Shown: piece after piece, positions 23,701-32,700 of the stretch | How positions within the stretch are numbered: the stretch's first letter is position 1 | Layout of the letters: each line of letters starts with the position of its first letter | Assembly: GCA_948144175.1 (NCBI GenBank) | Contig: CANXME010002106.1 | Coordinates: 124,001-188,000, forward strand | Origin: Closterium sp. NIES-65 | Lineage: Eukaryota > Streptophyta > Zygnematophyceae > Desmidiales > Closteriaceae | Length of the DNA stretch: 64,000 bases | Reading direction: 5' to 3' | Translations under genes and position numbers: made by a program | The notes under the pieces: generated by a model | Database searches by the model: none | What the model saw: the letters and a program-made list of their open reading frames with translations, nothing else | What the model was told of the DNA's origin: nothing

Positions 23701-26700
23701 GCAGATGAAGCTGTGTGAGGTGCTGGTCGCCTGCTGTTACTGTCATGACCCTGATCCGCCCCCCCACTCCCCCTCACACCTCTCCTTCCTCTCCTCCCCC
23801 TCTCTCCTCCCCCTCTCTCCTCCCCCCTCCCTCCTCCTCCCTCCCTTTTCCCCCCTTTCTCCTTCCCCTCCCCCTCCAACACCCACCCAAATGGAGTTGT
23901 GTGAAATGTTGCTCGCTTGCTGCTCTTGTGATGGTCCTCACTCTCTTCCCTCCTCGCACTCCCTTCTCCCTCTTCCCGCCACCCTCCTTCCTTCCCCTCC
24001 CTCCACCCTCCATCCCCCACCCAGATGGAGCTGTGTGAGATGCTTCTAGCCTGCTGCTCCCAGGAGCGCACCTACCTGCGCTACTATGGGCTGCTGGGCC
24101 AGCGATTCTGGTGGGTGGAGTGCGGTAGTGATGGGCGACCAGAATGCATGTACATGGGGTGTGTGATGGTGGTATTTGCACACCTACCTGCGCTACTATG
24201 GGCTGCTGGGCCAGCGATTCTGGTGGGTGGAGTGCGGTAGTGATGGGCGACCAGAATGCATGTACATGGGGTGTGTGATGGTGGTATTTGCACACCTACC
24301 TGCGCTACTATGGGCTGCTGGGCCAGCGCTTCTGGTGGGTGGGGTGGTGGTGGGTGTGGTGTGGTTGTTCCAGGTGATGGCAATGCAAGATGGTGGTATT
24401 GACGCACCTACCTGCGCTACTATGGGCTGCTGGGCCAGCACTTCTGGTGGGTGGAGTGCGGTACTAGCAGATGATGGGGGGTGTGGTGGTATGGTAGTGT
24501 CAGGTGAACTCAATGCAAGATGGTGGTATTGGTATTGGGTGCTCCTACCTCCGCTGTTTGGTTCTCCTGGGCCAGCGGTTCTGGTGGGTGGGGTGCGGTA
24601 CTACCTCCATTATGTTGTACTCCTGGGGCAGCGGGTCTGGTGGGTGGTTGCATTGCAGCTGGAAACGAGGGGAGGGGGGGGGGAGTGTGGATGGAGGAGG
24701 TGACTATAAACAATGCATGATCATGTGGGGTGCGATGGTGATAGGGAGCGTAGTTGTGCTAGTATTGAATGCTGGGGCACCTATTATAGTGGTGGGAGTG
24801 GAACTGGTGGCATTGTTGTGTGAAGTTCGCATTCCCTCAGCTATTTCTCCGTCTCTCATTTTTTCGCTTTCCCTCTCCCCACTCCTCCCTTCCACCACAG
24901 CATGCTGAACCGCGCCTACCAAGAATGCTTCGTGAAGCAGTACAGCATGATTCACCGCCTCCAACCACTATCCACCCCTCCCCACTCCCCCCTCCCTTCC
25001 CCAGCATGCTGAACCGCGCCTACCAGGAGTGTTTCGAGCAGTGCTTTGTGAAGCAGTACAGCATGATTCACCGCCTCGAGACCAACAAGCTGCGCAACGT
25101 CGCCAAGCTCTTCGCTCACTTCCTCGCCACTGACGCCATGCCCTGGGCGCTGCTCTCTTATATTCGCTTGACCGAAGAGGACACCTCCTCCTCGTCCCGT
25201 ATTTTCATCAAGATCATGTTCCAGGTGAGCTTTCGTGCAGCAGGGTGTGCGCTCAGGTGAGCTTTCATGCTCCCTAGTGCTGCACTCTCAGGGCAGTGGG
25301 CTCTCTTTGCCCACTTCCTCGCCACTGACGCCATGCCCTGGGCGCTGCTCTCTTATATTCGCCTCACAGAGGAGGATACGTCCTCTTCATCGCGCATTTT
25401 CATCAAGATCATGTTCCAGGTGAGGTCCAGTTCAGGCTAGCATACTTTTGAGACGTCTCAAAAGTCCAGTTCAGGCTAGCATACTTTTGAGACGTCTCAA
25501 AAGTCCAGTTCAGGCTAGCATACTTTTGAGACGTCTCAAAAGTCCAGTTCAGGCTAGCATACTTTTGAGACGTCTCAAAAGTCCAGTTCAGGCTAGCATA
25601 CTTTTGAGACGTCTCAAAAGTCCAGTTCAGGCTAGCATACTTTTGAGACGTCTCAAAAGTCCAGTTCAGGCTAGCATACTTTTGAGACGTCTCAAAAGTC
25701 CAGTTCAGGCTAGCATACTTTTGAGACGTCTCAAAAGTCCAGTTCAGGCTAGCATACTTTTGAGACGTCTCAAAAGTCCAGTTCAGGCTAGCATACTTTT
25801 GAGACGTCTCAAAAGTCCAGTTCAGGCTAGCATACTTTTGAGACGTCTCAAAAGTCCAGTTCAGGCTAGCATACTTTTGAGACGTCTCAAAAGTCCAGTT
25901 CAGGCTAGCATGCGCTCACAGGCCCATAGGCTGTTCGCTCACTTCCTCGCCACCGACGCCATGCCCTGGGCGCTGCTCTCCTACATCCGCCTCACAGAGG
26001 AGAACACCTCATCATCCTCCCGTATCTTCTTCAGAATCATGTTCCAGGTGCGCTTCAGAACAAGCAGGCGTGCACTGCACTCAGGTGTTTCTAGAAAACT
26101 TGGCAGCCATGATGGAAACTGACGTGATGGATCGCGATGTGATGTTAAGGCCGCCATGGATCCTGTCATGCGCTTCGGGCCAAGCAATGTCTAGGTAGAC
26201 GTCACCTATTTTTGATATAGACTACACCATGCGATGCAGCTTGAAATTCTCTATAGGCAAACATACAAATTGTGCCCATCAGGCAGGTACCTTTCTTGCT
26301 TATCGAGTTCCAGGCTCATTGTCGTTATCAAACCTAGGATCTGTCAGATCGTCGCTTAAGTGTTGCCTGCATAGATCGGAAACATTACCTAGGTGCCTTT
26401 ATCCTTCCAGATACAATCATGGTGCGAACTGGCAGTTTCAGGACCACTATGTGCCACATTGGCAACCTAATCTGTCATCGAGGCACGCAGGCATTGCCAA
26501 ATGTTCGAACTATTTTCAAGACCACTGTTCCCCCTGGTATCTGCAGCTCCAGGCGGTGCCCTGGGAATGGAAAACGAGGAAGAAGCAGGCGTACTATATT
26601 ATGACGACCTGTCAAGGTGCAGTACTCAAGGACTTCCACGCTTCACTTTCTTTGGAAACGAGTATGCCGATCTTGACCAGGGCGACGAAAGCTGCTGCTA

Positions 26701-29700
26701 CTATGACGACGCAAGAAGGCCAGACCTCTCCGCCGCTGGAGCAGACGGCTGGTACGGACGCGGATGCTGGCACTCGTGTCACCCCCCCTGCTGATGGTCG
26801 CGTCGCTCCAGTGGTCGCGACGGCGTCAACGTCTTCTGCTCCACCCTCTGCATCTCCAGTTCCGGATCCAGTGGCGCCTGCGCCTGCGGCCTCGTCTGCA
26901 TATGCCTCTGCAGGGGGGGACGAGGAGGACGAGGATGACGACGATGGTTACTTAAGTGACGACCCGGAAGAAGGCATTGAAGTGCAGATTAAAGGTGCAC
27001 TGGCGGCTAAGGCGCGAGTTACGCTGACGCTCTTGATTCCGTTCGAACTGGCGAAGGAGATGGCCGCAGTGAAGCCCTCGGTGAAAGCGCTTCTGATCTT
27101 CCTGAAACAAAAGAAGTTATCGGACAAGGCACTTGACGATGTCGCGTTCCAGGAACTGCTTCCGACGTTCATCTCCAAGATCCACTTCAGTCGCCTGCAA
27201 GTCACGCTCGCGACGGTTGAAGACGCGGAAGTGGTGCGTCAGCACCGTGTGGAGCACATTGTCGGAACTACGAAACATCAGTTTGGCTGGCTGCATCCGG
27301 TGAACCGTGCTTACGTGAATGCGAAATCTGACCTGCCGGAAGGAGTGGAAGTTCTGCTGAAGGGAGTCCCGGCGGAGATCACGCCGCTCATCGTGTATGA
27401 ATCGCTGGTGGTTGCGAAGCTACAGAAGCGCGGCCGTTCAGCATTCTTGCAGGGCGCAGGCTTTCACCGTGTGGTTGACCCTGTTTCGGGATTGGACACG
27501 GACAAGATTCGCGGGTTGGTGGTCCCGCATCCAGGGGACATGTACCGCTGGCGCCATGTGGTGGAGGACCCGCTCAGTGAGGCGACGTACCTTGTGCACA
27601 ACCCATCGTTGTCCTGCTGCTTCTGCCAGGGACCGCACATGGATAAGTTGCATGATGTGTATGTGCATGAGCGTCGCAACAACATCAGCAACTGGAACTT
27701 GTCTCTAGGCAGGGTCCATTCGATGAACGGTAATAGGGGGGGGATCTCACCGTGGGGTCATTGTCGTTGCCTGATCGCTTTTTTCCTGTGTACTGACGGA
27801 GCTGTGATGGATATCCACTGCAGCGGCCTCCATCCAGTCGGCAGGGGTGGTGAGGAAGATTCTCCGCGACCCGGCGTTGGTCCTTATCTCGACGGAAGCC
27901 AATGTGGAAGAATGGCTGTGTGTCCAGGAGTGCTGCGAGCGGGCGCATGGCGACTCTTTCGCACAGGCAGTGGCTCATATTGGTTCCTTCAGCCATGGTG
28001 CGGCTCTGGGCTCGGCAGGTGTGGCGACTCGCGCGACCAAGGCGAAGCAGAGCCTGCGCGCGGCGAAAAAGCTGTACGGGATCCGTGCAGAGAAGGCGAA
28101 GGGGAAGTAGCTCGGTCGTGTGATGGCATGTGGAGTAGTAGGAGTGTGCCAGCTGTCATTGTACCTGTACGGAGTATAAAAGCAGAAGTCATCACTTACG
28201 GCAACACCAATAACACAAGCCCGTGGATGCTGAGGGGCTCATCAATGGTTATTGATGGGTAAACACACCACCCTTACCTTTAACGTCCTGAACGTCAATG
28301 GTCTCAGCTGCAGGCAAAAGCAGCAGGATGTTCAGGACTGGATAAGAGACGGTGCTCACATCGCCATTTTAGCGGACACACGGATCTCAGGAGATCATAA
28401 TTTTTGGAACCAACTGCAAGCGGACAAGGTGGTTGCAGTAACTCCGGCAGCAAGGGCTGGGGGTGTGGCGATTGTCTTACGGAATAGTGAAGTGTCCTGC
28501 TCAGATGAGGTCAAGGATGCATCGGGCCGTCTGGCGCGGGTGAATATGGCATGGCGTGGTGTAATGGTGACGGTTGTCGCGGCTTACTTCCCGGCGAGCC
28601 CGACATCCAGAGCCCCATTCTTTCGCGATGTGCTCCGGCCGTTCTTGGCGGCAATACCGGCTGGAAATCTGCTGCTGTTGGCGGGAGATCTGAACATTAT
28701 CGAAGACCCTGCTTTGTATAAGATTTCGGGGCTTGGCTCAAGGGGAGAGAATGATAGATTAATGTCCATCTGCAGCAACTTTGATGTCCGAGATGCCTTC
28801 AGGGCGCTCCATCCTTGCCTGCAGGAGTATACCTTCTACGCAGCAGCAGTTCAGGAGAGCTCGAGGATGGACAGAATCCTTGTCTCGCAGGCGCTGCTGC
28901 ACCAGGTCCATGAGGTGCGGCATGTGGGGTTGATCAAGAAGTTCACAGATCACTGGTCCGCAGTTCACCTGCAGCTCAGCGCGGGGGGAGATGGGGAGTC
29001 AGGGCCAGGGCTCTGGAGGCTTCCGGCGTCACAAGTACCACGTCCTGGGGTGCAGCGGCGGGTGGAGCGAATCGTCCTGAAAAATACAGAGAGGGGGGGG
29101 GTCTGGAGGAGCTAACGGCATCCTTGACGGTAGGTCTCAAGGCCTACACAGTGGAGGAGCGGAAGCGTGTAGCAGCTACGACGGCACACCTGGAACGGGA
29201 GGTTGGGGAGCTGAGGCAAAAAGTGATGAGTAAACCTCGATGCTTAAGGGCGAAGGCGCGCCTAGCGAAATGTGAAGCGAAACTCAAGGCCTACGCGGAT
29301 GGAAGGCGTTGTAAGATGCAGGAGCAGGCGGGAATCAAGGTGGAAATGAACGGCGAAGCTCCCACAGGCTTCCTCTCTTCCAGGGTAAAGGCGCGGAAGG
29401 CTAAGACACGGCTGGCAAACATTCTCTACCAGGGGTCCCGGTATGAAGGGGCTAAGGAGGCGCTGAAAGCTGCGTCGGACTTCTACACAAACTTGTTTGC
29501 AGCGGGCGGGAACTCACAGCTGGACTGGGAGGTGGACAAGTGTCTCTCTCAGGAGGACGCGGCGGCGCTCAGTGCACCTTGGGATGAGGCGGAGGTCAAA
29601 CGCGCGCTGGCAGAAATGGCGTCGGGCAAGACGCCGGGGCGTGATGGCCTCCCGAAAGAACTCTGGGAGTCACAATGGGATCTGCTGGGGGGGCAGCTGA

Positions 29701-32700
29701 TGCGGTTTCTGAAGGACTTTGAGCGGACGGGGGTACTCTCCAGGGAGTTTTCAACTGCTGTGACTGTGCTTCTGCATAAGAAAGGTGCCAAAGATGACCT
29801 GCAGAACTATCGCCCGATTACACTGTTAAGCACAGTATACAAGCTGATTGCGAAGTTACTAGCAAACCGGATAAAAAGCAAGCTGGAAAGCGTGGTGTCG
29901 ACTGGGCAGTTTGGCTTCTTACCGGGAAGGAGCATCGCTGGCGCGGTGGCGGTTGCAGCAGATGTGATTGATGCCGCGAATGCGGGAAAAGAAGACTTGC
30001 TGATGCTCTTGGTTGACTTCCGAAAAGCCTTTGACTCGGTGGCGCGGGGGTATCTGTTTGACGTGCTGCGGAAGATGGGCTTCCCGGAGGCCTACGTGAA
30101 GTGGGTAGAAGGGCTGCATCACGGCGCAGCAACTCGTATCTGCAATGACGGATGGCTGGGTGAGGAGGTCCCGGTCTTGACTGGGGAGAGGCAAGGCTGC
30201 CCTCTCGCGCCGTACTTGTTCCTGTGCGCAGTGGAGCCGTTCTGCCAGGAGGCAAGGAGGAGATGGTTAGGAATCAAGATTAAAGACGCGGGGAGGCTGA
30301 CTTACCTGGGGTACGCTGATGATACTACCCTGCTACTCGACGGTCGTTCGCAGCTGGGAGACGCGGAGCTGCTGCTGAAGGAGTTTGAGCGGATGTCGGG
30401 GCTAGCAGTTAATTGGGACAAGTCGGTGGTGTTGCCGCTGGGGAGTCAGCGTGATGAACCACCGCCAGCAGACGGGACCTTCAAGTGGGCGTCGCGGGAT
30501 GACCCGGAGCGCCTGCTAGGGGCTGGATCACACCGGGAGGAGATGCAAAGCCGTCGTGGAAGAGGGCTTTAAGCAAAATGGAGGCAGAGCTAAAAAAAAT
30601 GGGAGGCGCAATTTCTTACCACCACGGCGCGGGTAACGGTAGTCAACGCGTACGTCATGCCCGTAGCGTTATTCCAGGCCCAAATCTATCCCCCGCCGAA
30701 CACGATTTGGGAGGAGCTGAGGAGATTGTGTCATGCCTTTGTCTCCGGCGGGCGGGCGAGCGAGCTCGGAGCCTGGCTTCATCCTCTGGAACGGGGACCT
30801 CATGCAACTCAAAAGGGAAGAAGGGGGACTCGGAGTGATAAACTTGAAAGACCGGCTGGACGCAGAGGCACTTCACTCGCTGGCGCAGCTGCTCACGGAG
30901 GAAATGCCACAGCGGCGGTTGTTGGCAGAGCGTGCGGCAAACCTCCCGCTCGGCTACGCCTCAATCCTTGCGCATGAGGCGCTGCTGAAAGCGTGGGGCA
31001 CAGGAAGTGAGCGGTGGAAGGCAATTACGGCGGCGGCAATGGCGTCGCCAGCTATCAAGAACCTGGCGGTGGGGAACAGATGGGACATTGAGATGGAACG
31101 GGTGCTCTTCAATAGACACATCCTTCGTGAAGGCAGTTACCCCTTCGGACGGCGCAAAGGCGACGAATGTCTGCACATCATCATGGTGGGGGATCTGCTC
31201 ATGAAGTGGGCGGATGGCACCAGAAGTTGGAAGTCGCCAGAACTGCTGGCGCGAGACCTGGGCAGCAAGCAGGCAGCGGAAATAGCGACGGCGATCAGGG
31301 AGGCATTAAGCGATGAGTGGAAGGAGCGTATCCTGAAACCGCTCACAGCGGAGGAATTGGCAGAAGCTACGACGGTGGTGAGAACGACGGTGAGGGGGAT
31401 GAAGATGTGGCAGATTCGCAGCGCCCGCGGCAGCCTTCTTTACTGTGTAAAGATGAGTCTACGCGGCGATGGGAAGACGTGGGTCGTGCCTGAGGGAGCG
31501 AAGGTTAAGGCACTATCCATGTCGGAGGTTACGCCGATGGCGATGATGGGAGACGAGGTGATTGGGGAGCTGGGCGTGGCGCGCAGCAGACTACTAAAAT
31601 CAGAGCTGTGCGAGGGCAAGACAGCAGCCTCACTGAAGCAGCTGAGAGTAGGACTGGGGGTGGGGCGTAAGCAGTCGGACAAGCTGCCTCGCCGTGCAGA
31701 GTGGGAGCAGTTGTGGGGGAAGAAGATTGATTGGGGGCGGGCGATTGCGCGCAGGGACTCCCATGTGGTTCCCGCAAGGGCGCGGGATGTCCTGCTGCGC
31801 GCTCACTGCTTCAACTTGCAAGTGGGGGACAGTTTGAAATTCCTGGGTGAGTGGGCGAAGTGTCCACATTGCGGGGAGGCGGAATCGGTGGATCATGCAT
31901 TGTTTTCCTGCCGTGTCATCCAACCTGTCGTGGGAGCCCTCAAGGATGCAATTCGCTGGTTCAATCCAGCGCGGAATGAGAGGACACTTGGTGACCTGCT
32001 CTTCCAACGTGGAGGGGCTGCTTCCGGATTTCCGGAACTGACTGTGTTGGCCATTACGTTTCATCAAATCTGGGTGGAACGGTGTAATGCTGTTTTCAGG
32101 GGGCGAAGGTTCCAGTGCAGAAAGGTGATGCGGAGAATTGCGACAGCTTTCTGCCTTCATGCGCGCACCTATGAAGGCATCAAGCGGAGGAAGGCGTGGA
32201 TCAAGAAGAGGCACGTGGCCAAGAAGCATCTGGCCAATGACGAAGTTGCAGCGTTGGAGAACGCCAGCACGATGGTGGCCAGTAAGCTAACGTGGCGTGA
32301 TGATTTTCTGTCGATCTGGACGGACCGGAGGGCCAGATACAAACCACCGTAGCTGCATACGAGGGGTGGCTCTCTCATTGTTGTGTAATTGCCCCCCTCC
32401 TCCTAACAGTTACGACTGTGGCCCCTTTTGCTGTATCTTTGATATAGTGAAAAGCCTTCTATTTAAAAAAAACTCAGGTGGGCTTCAGTTCACTTCAGCC
32501 TGAGTGTGTGCTCTCAGGCTCTTTGCTCACTTCCTCGCCACTGATGCCATGCCCTGGGCGCTTCTCTCTTACATTCGCCTCACAGAGGAAGACACCTCTT
32601 CCTCGTCCCGCATTTTCATCAAGATCATGTTCCAGGTGAGTCGCAGTGAAGCTCAGCTTGACACCGCACTCACAGAGCGGTGCCACAGTGGGCTCTTTGC

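Larger units (their letters stand above)
26088..32471 (+). mobile_element. APE-type LINE (non-LTR retrotransposon), near full length
   Basis: The element is bounded by a perfect 9-bp target duplication, actcaggtg (26079-26087 and 32472-32480), and ends in a short A tail (32464-32471). It holds an ORF1 with an acidic stretch and a zinc-knuckle-like Cys/His motif, then ORF2 with an APE-type endonuclease, reverse transcriptase (YADD) and a C-terminal CPHC...H...C zinc motif. This is the general plan of plant and algal L1-like LINEs. It lies in sense orientation in the CWC22 intron between exons 8 and 9. ORF2 is broken by several frame changes, so it is unlikely to be active as assembled. Confidence 0.94.

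Noticed and set aside
25437-25912. CRISPR-like array of palindromic repeats
   Set aside because: The 39-bp units follow each other without variable spacers, and the setting is a eukaryotic intron; it is a minisatellite.
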